Assembly (NCBI GenBank): GCA_018333895.1
Contig: JAGXSJ010000137.1
Span: forward strand, 1 to 64,000
From: Truepera sp.
GTDB lineage: Bacteria; Deinococcota; Deinococci; Deinococcales; Trueperaceae
DNA: 64,000 nt
Reading direction: 5' to 3'
Shown: one piece after another, positions 34,993-43,864 of the stretch
Layout of the letters: the number at the start of each line of letters is the position of its first letter
Numbering within the stretch: the first letter of the stretch is position 1
Made by a program: the position numbers and the translations under genes
The notes under the pieces: model-generated
The model's input: only the letters and a program-made list of their open reading frames with translations
What the model was told of the DNA's origin: nothing
The model's database searches: none

Positions 34993-35958
34993 ATGAGCCG
35001 GTTATGCGCTATCGGAGTCGATATCGGTGGGACCCATACCAAGCTTGGCGTGGTGGACGCCAGCGGGATTATTCGGCACTTTCGGAAAATCCCTACCGCA
35101 GCGCGGGGCGGCTTAGCGGCCTTCCTCGAGCGGATATTCGCGGAGATTCAGCACCAACTAGAGCTTACTGGGCCTAATATCGCGGGCATCGGCGTAGCCA
35201 TGCACGGCCACCTCGACCAAGAGCGCCGTGGGCCTATCCTCTGTAACAACACGCCAGACCTGCGGGGTATCGATATCAAAGGGCACTTGCAGAGACGCTT
35301 TGGCTACCCCGTCGTTATCAATAACGATCTCACGGCGCACGCATTGGCCGAGTACCGCTACGGCAGCGGCCAGGGCTGTAGACGGTTTCTCTGCCTAGCG
35401 CTGGGCACGGGCTTAGGGGCTGGGGTGATGGTGGGCGGTGAACCGGTCCGGTTTATCGAAGGCACCCCCGGCGATGTGGGACGCCTAGTGCTCGAGCCGA
35501 CTGGCCCGGAAGATGCCTACGGCGTGCGTGGATCCGCCGAGGCCCTGTGTGGCGTACCGGGTATCGAGCGCCTGGCTAAAGCCCGTTATGGCATAGCCAA
35601 AACCGCCTACGAGGTGATCGAGGCAGCCCGCTTGGGGCATGACCCCATAGCCATAGAGATCATGCAGCAAATTGGCGAGTATGTCGGCCAGATCCTGGCC
35701 CTCGTCTGTCCCATCTATCTACCGCAGCGCATCGCTCTTACCGGCGGCACAGCCGAAGCTGGGGAGGTTTTACTGGCAGCCTGCCGTAAGCGTTTCCTAG
35801 CCACGCTGGGTGGCTACTATCAACGCCTGGCTGCGCTCGCGCCTGATTACTACCGTGAGCCCGAGATCGTGGTGGGCAAGCTGCGCAGCGAAGCTGGGCT
35901 GATTGGCGCGGTAGTCGAGTTGTTCGGATCGCTGGAGTGGGCAACACACCGGTGTTAG
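34993..35958 (+). CDS. ROK-family sugar kinase without the zinc motif
   Basis: 321 residues. Phosphate loop GVDIGGTHTKLGVVD, catalytic Asp in INNDLTAHALAEY, and ALGTGLGAGVMVGG. The ROK zinc signature CxCGxxGCxE is absent and GEIGH has become GDVGR. It is likely the first kinase of the pathway, acting on the imported hexosamine; a regulator role is unlikely without a helix-turn-helix. ATG 34993 is preferred to GTG 34960. Confidence 0.85.
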   Translation: MSRLCAIGVDIGGTHTKLGVVDASGIIRHFRKIPTAARGGLAAFLERIFAEIQHQLELTGPNIAGIGVAMHGHLDQERRGPILCNNTPDLRGIDIKGHLQRRFGYPVVINNDLTAHALAEYRYGSGQGCRRFLCLALGTGLGAGVMVGGEPVRFIEGTPGDVGRLVLEPTGPEDAYGVRGSAEALCGVPGIERLAKARYGIAKTAYEVIEAARLGHDPIAIEIMQQIGEYVGQILALVCPIYLPQRIALTGGTAEAGEVLLAACRKRFLATLGGYYQRLAALAPDYYREPEIVVGKLRSEAGLIGAVVELFGSLEWATHRC

Positions 35959-35974
35959 CGCTTTTGGAGGTGAT

Positions 35975-36109
35975 ATGATCCCCCAGCCCGCGCGTTGTGA
36001 GCCTACCAGTCAGGAGTTTACCCTAAGCCCAGAGACGGTTAGCTGTGCCCCCAACTGTCAAGCGATAGCTACCCTGCAACGAGCGTCGGCTATCCGTTGC
36101 CGGCCGTAG
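35975..36109 (+). pseudogene. Remnant of a GH20 beta-N-acetylhexosaminidase (44 codons)
   Basis: A near-perfect ribosome-binding site (GGAGGTGAT) leads into MIPQPARCEPTSQEFTLSPE, which matches the start of the GH20b domain (IIPxP..........FTLTPDT). The frame stops after 44 codons, and the next gene lies in reverse 89 bp later. A hexosaminidase would fit the amino-sugar locus, so a deletion or rearrangement probably removed the rest. It could instead be a genuine small protein. Confidence 0.5.
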
Positions 36110-36197
36110 GGGAGGGTAGGGAGGGCTCCTGCCTCGCACGTATAACCAAGCCTTGGCCCGCCCTTGGTGGCGAGCAGTTAGCTGTGCCGAGTCGCGA

Positions 36198-37412
36198 CTA
36201 GCGGTAGAGGTCCTCCCGAGAAAGCGGCACCGCGACCCGTCCGTAAGCGTCCGGTTTGGCCAGCAGCGCTTGATGCACCGCGAGGTGGGCAAAGGCGAAC
36301 TGATATGCTGCGGCGCTCATGAAAAAGCGCCTCAACCTGGCCTGCTCGAGGCCGGTTTCGCGGGCCGCCGCCTCCCAGTTGGCCTCCAGCTGGCGCCGCC
36401 AGCATCGCAAGGTGCGCGCATAGTGCTGGCGCCAGTCCTCGACGTCACACACTTCGAAGCCGGCCTCCTCGGCCGCTTTGAGGCTTTGCCAGAGCGGCAC
36501 GATTTCGGTGTCCGGAAAGACGTAGCGCTGGTTGAGCTCACCCGAAATAACGCGGCTCAACGCCTTTGGCGACCTCGGCCCGGCCGAGATCGCATGGTTG
36601 AGCATCAGCCCGCCGGGTCTGAGCCGCTGCCAGGCGACTTGGAAGTAGACCGGCAGCTTCTCGCCGCCTACGTGCTCGGCCATGCCGACGCTGGCAATTT
36701 TGTCGAACTCGCCTGTCAGGTCGCGGTAGTCACAGAGTTCGAGCGCCACCTCCCGACCCAGCCCGGCCAGGTGCACGCGCCTTTGCGCTTCCTCCAACTG
36801 CCGCTGCGAGATGGTGATGCCCTTCACCTTGACGCCGTAACGCTCTGCCGCGTAGATGACCAGACCGCCCCAACCGCAGCCGATGTCGAGCAGGCGCTCG
36901 CCCGGTTTAAGGCGCAGCTTGCGGCAGATCAGCTCGAGCTTGGCCTCTTGGGCTTCGTCGAGCGTCTCGTGACCGGAAGGGAAGTAGGCGCAGGAGTAGA
37001 CCATGCGCTTGCCCAGCCACAGCTCATAAAAGCGGTTGGAGAGGTCATAGTGATGCTGGACGGCCTGCCGGTCCCGCGCTTTGGAGTGTTTGGGCCCGCG
37101 CAAGTGGGCTGCTGGGAGCTGGGCGCGCGTGCCCGCGTGCCGGCGCAGGATCGCTGCCTCTCGCGCCAGCTGCGCCCAGTCCAGCAGCGAAAGACGCGGT
37201 TCGAGCACCTCGAGCACCTCGAACACCGCCTCCGGATCGCCCTCGATGTTGAAGTCGCCGTGCAGATAGGCCTCCGCCACGGAGAGGTCTAGCGGCAGCT
37301 CGAGCATCCGTCCGAGCGCCTCACTTTGGGTCAGGACCAACGTCGCTCGCGGCGGCTCCGTGCCGGCGGGAAGGACCGTCTCGTCCCAGAGGCGGATGCG
37401 GTATGAGGCCAT
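36198..37412 (-). CDS. cfa: Cyclopropane-fatty-acyl-phospholipid synthase
   Basis: 404 residues. Transfers a methylene from S-adenosylmethionine to double bonds of membrane lipids. The N-terminal lipid-binding region is followed by VQHHYDLSNRFYELWLGKRMVYSCAYF, the SAM site LLDIGCGWGGLVIYAAERYGV (about 175-195), ISQRQLEEAQRR and the MAEHVG motif. It is monocistronic. Related fatty-acid methyltransferases cannot be ruled out. Confidence 0.92.
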   Translation of the reverse strand: MASYRIRLWDETVLPAGTEPPRATLVLTQSEALGRMLELPLDLSVAEAYLHGDFNIEGDPEAVFEVLEVLEPRLSLLDWAQLAREAAILRRHAGTRAQLPAAHLRGPKHSKARDRQAVQHHYDLSNRFYELWLGKRMVYSCAYFPSGHETLDEAQEAKLELICRKLRLKPGERLLDIGCGWGGLVIYAAERYGVKVKGITISQRQLEEAQRRVHLAGLGREVALELCDYRDLTGEFDKIASVGMAEHVGGEKLPVYFQVAWQRLRPGGLMLNHAISAGPRSPKALSRVISGELNQRYVFPDTEIVPLWQSLKAAEEAGFEVCDVEDWRQHYARTLRCWRRQLEANWEAAARETGLEQARLRRFFMSAAAYQFAFAHLAVHQALLAKPDAYGRVAVPLSREDLYR

Positions 37413-37515
37413 TGTAATCGAAATCCGGCCGAGCGTGTTGAGGTGGTGTTCGTTTCAGGCCTGCCGAGATTTGGACTACTGATGCGCCAGCCCGCTTAAA
37501 AAGCTCTCTGCGCTT
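37413..37515. other. Intergenic stretch between cfa and rpsO
   Basis: Nothing recognisable beyond the rpsO promoter at its right edge. Confidence 0.5.
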
Positions 37516-37545
37516 TTGGACATTCGCGCTTCGGTGTGCTACACT
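37516..37545 (+). promoter_or_regulatory. Promoter of rpsO
   Basis: TTGGAC (37516-37521) and TACACT (37540-37545) with an 18-bp spacer. It gives a 5' leader of about 70 nt, which may carry S15 autoregulation. Confidence 0.55.
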
Positions 37546-37622
37546 TGACGGTTGGAGACGGGGGTTGGCGTTTACCTTTATTGCACGCCGGCTCTAGTCT
37601 ACCCGAAAGCGCAGGTATTTGC

Positions 37623-37892
37623 ATGGCACTAGACCCACAGCACAAGGCAAGCATCATGGCCGAGTACGCCAAAACGCCCGGCGACACCGGCTCGGCGGAA
37701 GTTCAGGTAGCGCTGCTCACTGCCCGCATCGAGTCGCTGAGCGGCCATTTACAGCAAAATACCAAGGATCACCACGGGCGGCGCGGCCTGCTTAAGATGG
37801 TCGGCAAGCGCAAGCGGCTGTTAAAGTACCTCGAGCAGAGTAATTACGAAGGCTATAAAGCGCTCATCGGTCGCTTGGGCCTGCGGCGCTAA
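37623..37892 (+). CDS. rpsO: 30S ribosomal protein S15
   Basis: 89 residues, the standard S15 length. The family core [53 protein letters not shown] is present in full. S15 binds the central domain of 16S rRNA early in 30S assembly. A longer in-frame reading from 37536 is rejected because the S15 start is well defined. rpsO and pnp are neighbours, as in many bacteria. Confidence 0.97.
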   Translation: MALDPQHKASIMAEYAKTPGDTGSAEVQVALLTARIESLSGHLQQNTKDHHGRRGLLKMVGKRKRLLKYLEQSNYEGYKALIGRLGLRR

Positions 37893-37910
37893 GTAACGTG
37901 CGGCAAGACC

Positions 37911-38017
37911 TCATAGCAGGTATCATCTGGCTTGAGTTGGCGTCAGCCTACGAATCGTTGTTCAGAGCATCTTGGCAGCGATGATACCTGCGCTGAGCCG
38001 ACTCAGTAGAAAATCGC
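37911..38017 (-). mobile_element. MITE-like element, copy 3 (inverted), without nested palindromes
   Basis: Inverted repeats GCAGGTATCATCT (37916-37928) and GATGATACCTGC (37980-37991). Read on the minus strand it aligns with copies 1 and 2, including ACGATTCG, TACTGAGTCG and GCGATTTTC outside the repeat. It lacks both short palindromes and so may show the older, uninvaded state. Confidence 0.75.
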
Positions 38018-38032
38018 GGGCCGCTCTCGTTA

Positions 38033-38057
38033 GCGAGGCGCCGTGCCTCGCTTTTTT
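38033..38057 (+). terminator. Rho-independent terminator after rpsO
   Basis: Stem GCGAGGC / GCCTCGC with a 5-nt loop, followed by six T. It lies between the MITE-like element and pnp, so pnp should have its own promoter or rely on read-through. Confidence 0.75.
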
Positions 38058-38085
38058 GCTCAGCAGTGGAAAGTAAGGAGAAGGT

Positions 38086-40269
38086 GTGAATATTCCGGTA
38101 GGTAAACAGTACAGCACCATGCTAGGCGGTCGCGAGCTGGTCATTGAGACCGGCAAGTACGCCAAGCAGGTCTCAGGCTCGGTAACGGTGCGCTATGGCG
38201 ACACGATGGTGCTGGTTACCGCCCAGCTGTCAGACGAGGTTAGCCCTGGCGATTTCTTGCCGCTGACAGTAGAGTACGAAGAGCGGCACTACGCCATCGG
38301 CAAGATCCCCGGTTCGTTCATGCGCCGTGAAGGGCGCCCCGGCACCCAAGCGACGCTGAACGGCCGCTTAACCGATCGACAGATTAGACCCTTGTTCCCC
38401 AAAGGGCTCCGTAACGAGATTCAGGTCATCATCACCGTGCTTAGCGCCGACCGGCAGCACGACCCGGCCACCTTAGGGGCGATTGGCGCCTCCGCTGCGC
38501 TGAGCCTAAGCGACATCCCCTGGGATGGACCGACTGCTTGTTTAACAATGGGCTATCGCGACGGCCACTATCTCGTCAACCCGACCCTGACCGAGCTTGA
38601 GACCTCGCAGCTCGAGCTAGTTATTGCCGCCAGCAAGGACGCGGTATTGATGGTCGAGGCCGGTGCCGATGAGCTGCCCGAAGAGATAATGGTGGGCGCC
38701 ATCGAGCTAGCGCACCGCGAGCTGCAGCCGGTCATCGCCTTAATCGAGCAGTTGCGCGCCGAGCTAGGTCAGCCCAAAGCACCTGTTAAACCGCCGGTGG
38801 GGCTGCCTGACGACCAGGTAGAGCGCGTCTACCAGGAGGCTCGAGCTGCCGGGCTTTACGAGGTGCTGCTGACCCCCGGCAAGCACGAGCGGAGTGCAGC
38901 GCAAAAGGCGTTGCGCGAGGCTATCATTGCGCGGCACGTCCTCGACCCTGAGGCCGAGGGGGCCGCTGAGCACATCAATCAGCTCAAAGAAGCTTTCGCC
39001 AAAGCCGTTCAGCGCGAATCGCGGCGCATGGTGCTAGAAAACGGCATCCGCTCGGATGGGCGCCGCCCTGAGCAGATCCGCAACATCTGGATCGAAACCG
39101 GCCTCTTGCCTACCGCCCACGGCTCGGCAGTCTTTACCCGCGGCGAGACTCAGGTGTTAGGCGTGACCACGCTGGGCACCCGCAAAGACAACCGCCTGGT
39201 GGATGACCTTGGCCTCGAAGAGACCGAGGAGTTCATGCTGCACTACAACTTCCCGCCTTACTCGACCGGCGAGGTCAAGCGGCTGCGCGGAGTAGGGCGG
39301 CGCGAGCTGGGCCACGGCAACCTGGCACGTCGGGCGCTGCTGCCTTTACTTCCCGACTTCGAGAGCTTCCCTTACGTCATCCGGGTAGTCGGTGAAACGC
39401 TCGAGAGCAACGGCTCGAGCTCCATGGCTACAGTCTGCGCCGGCTGCTTGAGCCTGATGGACGCCGGCGTGCCGATCAAGAAGCCGGTAGCGGGGATCGC
39501 TATGGGCCTCATCAAGGAAGGTGAGCGCTACCAGATCCTCTCCGACATACTAGGCTCTGAAGACGCCCTGGGTGACATGGACTTCAAGGTGACGGGCACC
39601 CGCGACGGCGTTACCGCGCTACAGATGGACATCAAGATCAAGGGGATCACCCCGGCCATCATGAAGGAGGCGCTGGAGCAAGCGCGGGCAGGTCGGCTAC
39701 ACATTCTGCAGGTGATGGCCGAAGCCTTGCCGGAGCCGCGCGCCGAGCTGTCCAAGAACGCCCCGCGCATCCTCACCGTGCGCATCCCGGTGGACAAGAT
39801 CGGCACCATCATCGGCCCCGGCGGCAAGCAGATCCGCGAGCTTGAAGCGCTCGGCGCACAGATCGACATCGCCGAAGACGGCTTGGTCAGTATCTACAGC
39901 GCCGATGCGGCTGCCGCCGAGCAGGTGCGCTCCGCTATCGAGGGGATGACCAGCAGCGCCGAAGTCGGCATGATCTACGAAGGTACGGTAGCTAAGATCG
40001 TGGACTTTGGCGCTTTTATTACCCTGTTCCCTGGCACCGACGGGCTGCTGCATATCTCGCAGATTGCCCAGGGGCGCGTTAACCGCGTCGAAGACCACCT
40101 CAAGGTCGGTGACAAGATCAAGGTTAAGGTCAACAAAGTTGACGAGCGCGGCAAGCTCGATTTAATCCGGCCTGAGCTCGAGGGGATCGTGCCACCTCGT
40201 AAGCCGCCCGCGCCACGCGGTGATCCTGCGGGTACTCGCAGGACGGAGGAGCGCGGCGGGCGACGTTGA
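38086..40269 (+). CDS. pnp: Polyribonucleotide nucleotidyltransferase
   Basis: Phosphorolytic 3'-5' exoribonuclease of 727 residues. Two RNase PH domains (about 1-225 and 310-545), a KH domain ([29 protein letters not shown], about 560-590) and an S1 domain ([34 protein letters not shown]). The GTG start follows AAGGAGAAGGT. A 24-bp palindromic element near the 3' end adds DPAGTRRT to the disordered C-terminal tail. Confidence 0.97.
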   Translation: MNIPVGKQYSTMLGGRELVIETGKYAKQVSGSVTVRYGDTMVLVTAQLSDEVSPGDFLPLTVEYEERHYAIGKIPGSFMRREGRPGTQATLNGRLTDRQIRPLFPKGLRNEIQVIITVLSADRQHDPATLGAIGASAALSLSDIPWDGPTACLTMGYRDGHYLVNPTLTELETSQLELVIAASKDAVLMVEAGADELPEEIMVGAIELAHRELQPVIALIEQLRAELGQPKAPVKPPVGLPDDQVERVYQEARAAGLYEVLLTPGKHERSAAQKALREAIIARHVLDPEAEGAAEHINQLKEAFAKAVQRESRRMVLENGIRSDGRRPEQIRNIWIETGLLPTAHGSAVFTRGETQVLGVTTLGTRKDNRLVDDLGLEETEEFMLHYNFPPYSTGEVKRLRGVGRRELGHGNLARRALLPLLPDFESFPYVIRVVGETLESNGSSSMATVCAGCLSLMDAGVPIKKPVAGIAMGLIKEGERYQILSDILGSEDALGDMDFKVTGTRDGVTALQMDIKIKGITPAIMKEALEQARAGRLHILQVMAEALPEPRAELSKNAPRILTVRIPVDKIGTIIGPGGKQIRELEALGAQIDIAEDGLVSIYSADAAAAEQVRSAIEGMTSSAEVGMIYEGTVAKIVDFGAFITLFPGTDGLLHISQIAQGRVNRVEDHLKVGDKIKVKVNKVDERGKLDLIRPELEGIVPPRKPPAPRGDPAGTRRTEERGGRR
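40222..40245 (+). repeat. 24-bp palindromic element in the 3' end of pnp
   Basis: Core TCCTGCGGGTACTCGCAGGA (40224-40243) flanked by GA and CG; encodes DPAGTRRT in frame. Confidence 0.85.
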
Positions 40270-40506
40270 TGATCTGCTGGTAGCCTACTCGCGCTAAAAG
40301 GCCTGTCAGCAGCGAGAAGCGAGAAAAGAGTAAGCACCACGCTTATCGAGGGAAGTAGCCACTGGGTTGTAGAACCCCTACCACCCACTCTTTCCTCTTT
40401 CCTTCGCTATCGCTCAGGACAGCTCCTCGCTACTCTTTGCTCAACTTTAGCTCTGGCTATCCGAACGGGTGGCTAATAGGACACCAACCCCGCCAGGTAC
40501 CAGGGG
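40270..40506. other. Intergenic stretch between pnp and RNase J
   Basis: No gene or clear terminator was recognised. GAGAAGCGAGAAAAGAG- and pyrimidine-rich runs (CTCTTTCCTCTTTCC) are the only compositional features. Confidence 0.5.
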
Positions 40507-40512
40507 TAGACT
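40507..40512 (+). promoter_or_regulatory. -10 box ahead of the RNase J leader ORF
   Basis: TAGACT ends 7 nt before ATG 40520, as in the leaderless promoters of this genome, so the transcript should begin with the 9-codon ORF. Confidence 0.5.
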
Positions 40513-40519
40513 GTAAAGC

Positions 40520-40549
40520 ATGGCCGCTGGTCCCAGCGGCATGAACTAG
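40520..40549 (+). CDS. Nine-codon upstream ORF with hairpin, before RNase J
   Basis: The predicted leaderless ORF MAAGPSGMN is built around a hairpin, GCCGCTGG-TC-CCAGCGGC (40523-40540). Its stop lies 16 nt before the RNase J start and just before the GGGAGG ribosome-binding site. Ribosomes on the short ORF would melt the hairpin, which suggests a regulatory leader for the nuclease. Confidence 0.45.
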   Translation: MAAGPSGMN

Positions 40550-40565
40550 GGACAATGGGAGGCTT

Positions 40566-42254
40566 ATGGCAAAATCACACCGGCAATCAGCGCCGCCTAA
40601 CGGCGGAGCCGAGAAGCAGCTCAAGTTCATCCCTTTAGGGGGGATGGGCGAGATCGGCAAGAACATGTTTGCTTTCGAATACGAAGACGAGATCATGCTA
40701 GTCGACGGCGGTCTCGCTTTCCCCAACAGCGACATGTTGGGCGTCGATATCCTGGTGCCCAAGATCGACTGGGTGATCGAGCAGGCCCACCGCATCGTCG
40801 GCTGGGTGCTCACGCACGGCCACGAAGACCACATCGGCGGCCTGCCGCACATGATCAAACTGCTGCCTAAGCTCCCCATGTACGGCGCTAAGCTCACTCT
40901 GGGACTCTTGCGTAGCAAGTTCGAGGAGTTTAAGCTCACCGAGCAGGACGTAGACCTACGCGAAGTCTCGCCGGACGACCGGATCAAACTCAGCAAGTTC
41001 TTTACTGTGGATTTCTTTCGCATGACCCATTCCATCCCCGATAACTCAGGGTTGATCATCCACACCCCGATCGGAAGGATCGTCCATTCAGGCGACTTCA
41101 AGCTCGACTACCATCCTGCTGACGGCAAGACCAGCCACCTGCACAAACTTGCTCAGGCGGGTCAAGAAGGGGTACTGGTGCTGATCTCAGACTCCACCAA
41201 CGCCGAGCGGCCCGGCTACACTCTCAGCGAGCGGGACGTCAAAACGGCGATCGAGCAGATCGTCGCCAAGACGCGCGGACGGGTGATCGTGACCACCTTT
41301 AGCTCGCACATCCATCGCCTGCAGAACCTGATCTGGGTGGCCGAAGCGCACGACCGGCGGGTGGTAGTTGAGGGCCGCTCGATGATCAAGACCACCGAGA
41401 TTGCGCACGAGCTTGGCTACCTCGCCATTAAGCAGCCGCTAGTAGCCATCGACGAGATGGAGAACTTAGCCGACGACAAGGTGCTGTTTCTATGCACCGG
41501 CTCGCAGGGTCAGCCGATGTCGGCGCTATCGCGCTTGGCAGCAGGCACCCATGCCAAGATCAAGCTCAAACCCGGCGACACTGTAATCATCTCATCTAGC
41601 CCCATCCCCGGCAACGAAGAGTACGTGGGGCGCGTCATCAATCAACTTTACCTGCGCGGTGTAAATGTCTATTATCCGCCGACCTACCTAGTGCATACCT
41701 CGGGCCACGCCAGCCACGAAGAGCTGAAGCTGATCTTGGACTTAACCCGCCCGAAGTTTTTCCTCCCCTTCCACGGCGAGCCCCGCCATCAGATCAATCA
41801 CATCAAACTGGCTGAGGCGATGGGGGCGCCGCCACAGCGGAGCCTAGTAGCGGTCAATGGCGATGTCATCCAGATCAGCCGCAACGAGATGAAGCGCGTT
41901 GGGCAGGTTCCGGCCGGGGTGGTCTATCTCGACGGGTTAGGCCGCAGTGGCGACGAGGTGACCGAGCCGATCATCCGCGACCGGCAGATGTTGGCCGAAG
42001 AGGGGGTGGTGATCATTATGGCTATCGCCGGACAGCACCCCAGCGTGGAGGTCATCAGCCGCGGCGTGATGCACAACCACCAGGACATCCACGCCGAGAT
42101 CGAGCGGATGGTTTTAGAGAGCGTTAAGCGCGGCGTGCGCGAAAAGCGCAACCTCAGCGATATCCGCGACGACATCTTCTATCCGGTGCGCCGCTACCTG
42201 CGCAAGGCCACCGGCCGCAGCCCGCTGATCATTCCGACCGTGCTCGAGCACTAG
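40566..42254 (+). CDS. rnj: Ribonuclease J
   Basis: 562 residues. Beta-lactamase-fold endo/5' exoribonuclease with motif THGHEDHIGGLPH (about 79-91), HSGDFKLDY, the beta-CASP motifs and GHASHEELKLILDLTRPKFFLPFHGEPRH, then the C-terminal domain. RNase J with PNPase upstream covers both directions of mRNA decay in one neighbourhood. A GGGAGG site precedes the ATG. Confidence 0.96.
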   Translation: MAKSHRQSAPPNGGAEKQLKFIPLGGMGEIGKNMFAFEYEDEIMLVDGGLAFPNSDMLGVDILVPKIDWVIEQAHRIVGWVLTHGHEDHIGGLPHMIKLLPKLPMYGAKLTLGLLRSKFEEFKLTEQDVDLREVSPDDRIKLSKFFTVDFFRMTHSIPDNSGLIIHTPIGRIVHSGDFKLDYHPADGKTSHLHKLAQAGQEGVLVLISDSTNAERPGYTLSERDVKTAIEQIVAKTRGRVIVTTFSSHIHRLQNLIWVAEAHDRRVVVEGRSMIKTTEIAHELGYLAIKQPLVAIDEMENLADDKVLFLCTGSQGQPMSALSRLAAGTHAKIKLKPGDTVIISSSPIPGNEEYVGRVINQLYLRGVNVYYPPTYLVHTSGHASHEELKLILDLTRPKFFLPFHGEPRHQINHIKLAEAMGAPPQRSLVAVNGDVIQISRNEMKRVGQVPAGVVYLDGLGRSGDEVTEPIIRDRQMLAEEGVVIIMAIAGQHPSVEVISRGVMHNHQDIHAEIERMVLESVKRGVREKRNLSDIRDDIFYPVRRYLRKATGRSPLIIPTVLEH

Positions 42255-42467
42255 GCAGGGCCAAGGTCCGGCGCCATCTACGCGCGGGCGCTGGATCGAA
42301 AAGTTGCTCGACGACAACTCTGCGGGATCGTGCTGACCGAGGTGCGCCAAGGGTTGCGGCCTTACGAGGAGAAAGTCGCCCTCGACCTGTTCGAGACGTT
42401 GCCCTATCTCGAGACGACCCGTGAGGATTACGAGCGTGCAGGCGAGCTCGTCACCTTCACGATATAG
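42255..42467 (+). pseudogene. PIN-domain (VapC-like) fragment
   Basis: Directly after the RNase J stop and in the same frame, GIVLTEVRQGLR and FETLPYLETTREDYERAGEL match the C-terminal half of VapC-type PIN toxins. The N-terminal half with the first catalytic Asp is gone and there is no proper start codon. The 3' end overlaps the following convergent gene. No antitoxin gene is present. Confidence 0.65.
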
Positions 42468-43411
42468 TCCGGGTTTTCTCCTCTGAGCACCTTGAGCACA
42501 TTGGTCACGGCTGTGGAGTCCATGGCATAGAGCGACTCCTGGGTAAATGCGCCAATATACGGTAGCGAGATAACGCTCTGGTGAGTGACGAGCTGCCTGA
42601 GTGTGTCACTACTTGGTGGAATTTCGGGGTAGACATCCAGGGCGGCCCCGGCCAATAGTCCCTCGGCCAACGCTCTGAGTAAGTCCAGTTCATTTACCAG
42701 CTTGCCGCGCGCGGTGTTAATCAGATACGCTCCCCGCTTCATCAGCTTGAGGCGGTCATAATTCAAGAAGCTCGTTGCTTCCTCAGTAAGGTTGCAGTGC
42801 AGGGTTACGATGTCCGCAGTGGCCAATAACGGCTCAAGCTCCAGGCGCTCGAGCCCTGGCGCAACCGAGGCAGGATCAACATAAGGGTCGTAGTAGCTAA
42901 GCTTCACTCCAAAACCACTAAGCTGCGTGGCAACCGCTCTCCCGATCCGGCCCAAGCCGATGATACCGACTTTCCTGCCGTGGAGATTAACACCAATGAA
43001 CTGCGACCGCCGCCACGCGCCGTTTTTTACATCCTGGTCGGCGGCCGGAATTTTCCGGAGCAAGCTCAAGATCAGGCCCACCGTCAGCTCCGCGACTGCC
43101 GTAATCTCTTCCGGCACTGGCGTGGTGGTCACGACAATGCCCAGCTCGGTGGCTGCTCGAAGATCTATTTCCGAGTAGCCAATTCCCCGGCGGGCAATGA
43201 TCTTAAGGCGCTCGGCAGCTGCAAGCACCCGAAGCGTATAGGGCTCGACACCGGCGATGACGCCGTCCACGTCCCAGATGCCCTCAACGAGCTCCTGCTC
43301 GGTTAGGAACCTCCCCGTCCGGTTCACCCTAACTTGAATCCCCTCCGGGATCAACTCCAGCGCTGGTTTGACTACGTCCGGGTCCACCACCCATATGATC
43401 GGCTGCTTCAT
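42428..43411 (-). CDS. D-isomer-specific 2-hydroxyacid dehydrogenase family protein
   Basis: 327 residues. NAD-binding motif GLGRIGRAVA (about 150), the substrate-binding Arg in INTARGKLVNE and the Glu in LDVYPEIPP are kept. The catalytic His, normally in TPHIxxxT, is replaced by Tyr in SLPYIGAFTQES. Activity may be lost or altered. ATG 43411 with GGGGTG upstream is preferred to ATG 43426. The closest overall resemblance is to phosphoglycerate dehydrogenase and related reductases. Confidence 0.85.
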   Translation of the reverse strand: MKQPIIWVVDPDVVKPALELIPEGIQVRVNRTGRFLTEQELVEGIWDVDGVIAGVEPYTLRVLAAAERLKIIARRGIGYSEIDLRAATELGIVVTTTPVPEEITAVAELTVGLILSLLRKIPAADQDVKNGAWRRSQFIGVNLHGRKVGIIGLGRIGRAVATQLSGFGVKLSYYDPYVDPASVAPGLERLELEPLLATADIVTLHCNLTEEATSFLNYDRLKLMKRGAYLINTARGKLVNELDLLRALAEGLLAGAALDVYPEIPPSSDTLRQLVTHQSVISLPYIGAFTQESLYAMDSTAVTNVLKVLRGENPDYIVKVTSSPARS

Positions 43412-43582
43412 AAGCACCCCGATCATAACCCTTACTATTCAAACTATTCAAGCTGTTCAGCTTGAGAAGCGTTCTCTTAAGTCACGGTTTGTGCTTGCTT
43501 TGCCAAGCCAGAGTCTTCTTGGGGTGAGGTAGTATACGCTTGTGGGGTTGTCCCGCAAGCTACAGGCTCTGTTAGGAGAAGG

Positions 43583-43861
43583 ATGAAACTGACCGATAAC
43601 GAGATCCGCTTACGACTCGCAGCGCATCCGGCCTGGTCGCTGGAAGGGGACAAGCTCCGCCGCAGCGTCAAGTTCAAGACTTTTATCGAGGCGTTCGGGT
43701 TTATCAGTCAGGTGGCGCTGTGGGCGGAGAAGCTCAATCACCACCCCGAGCTGTATAACAGTTATAACCGCGTCGTCATCGACCTGACCACCCACGATAC
43801 CGGCGGTATCACGGCGCGCGACTTCGCGCTGGCTCAAAAGATCGACGCCTTGCTAGGGTAG
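43583..43861 (+). CDS. 4a-hydroxytetrahydrobiopterin dehydratase (PCD/DCoH)
   Basis: 92 residues. The catalytic patch [24 protein letters not shown] (about 52-75) is the family signature. It recycles the pterin cofactor of aromatic amino acid hydroxylases; some members serve in molybdopterin or folate metabolism. No hydroxylase gene is nearby. A TTAGGAGAAGG site precedes the ATG. Confidence 0.92.
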   Translation: MKLTDNEIRLRLAAHPAWSLEGDKLRRSVKFKTFIEAFGFISQVALWAEKLNHHPELYNSYNRVVIDLTTHDTGGITARDFALAQKIDALLG

Positions 43862-43864
43862 CTC

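Noticed and set aside
36153-37292. 379-codon plus-strand frame opposite the cyclopropane synthase gene
   Set aside because: It is an antisense shadow; the minus-strand product has all CFA synthase motifs.
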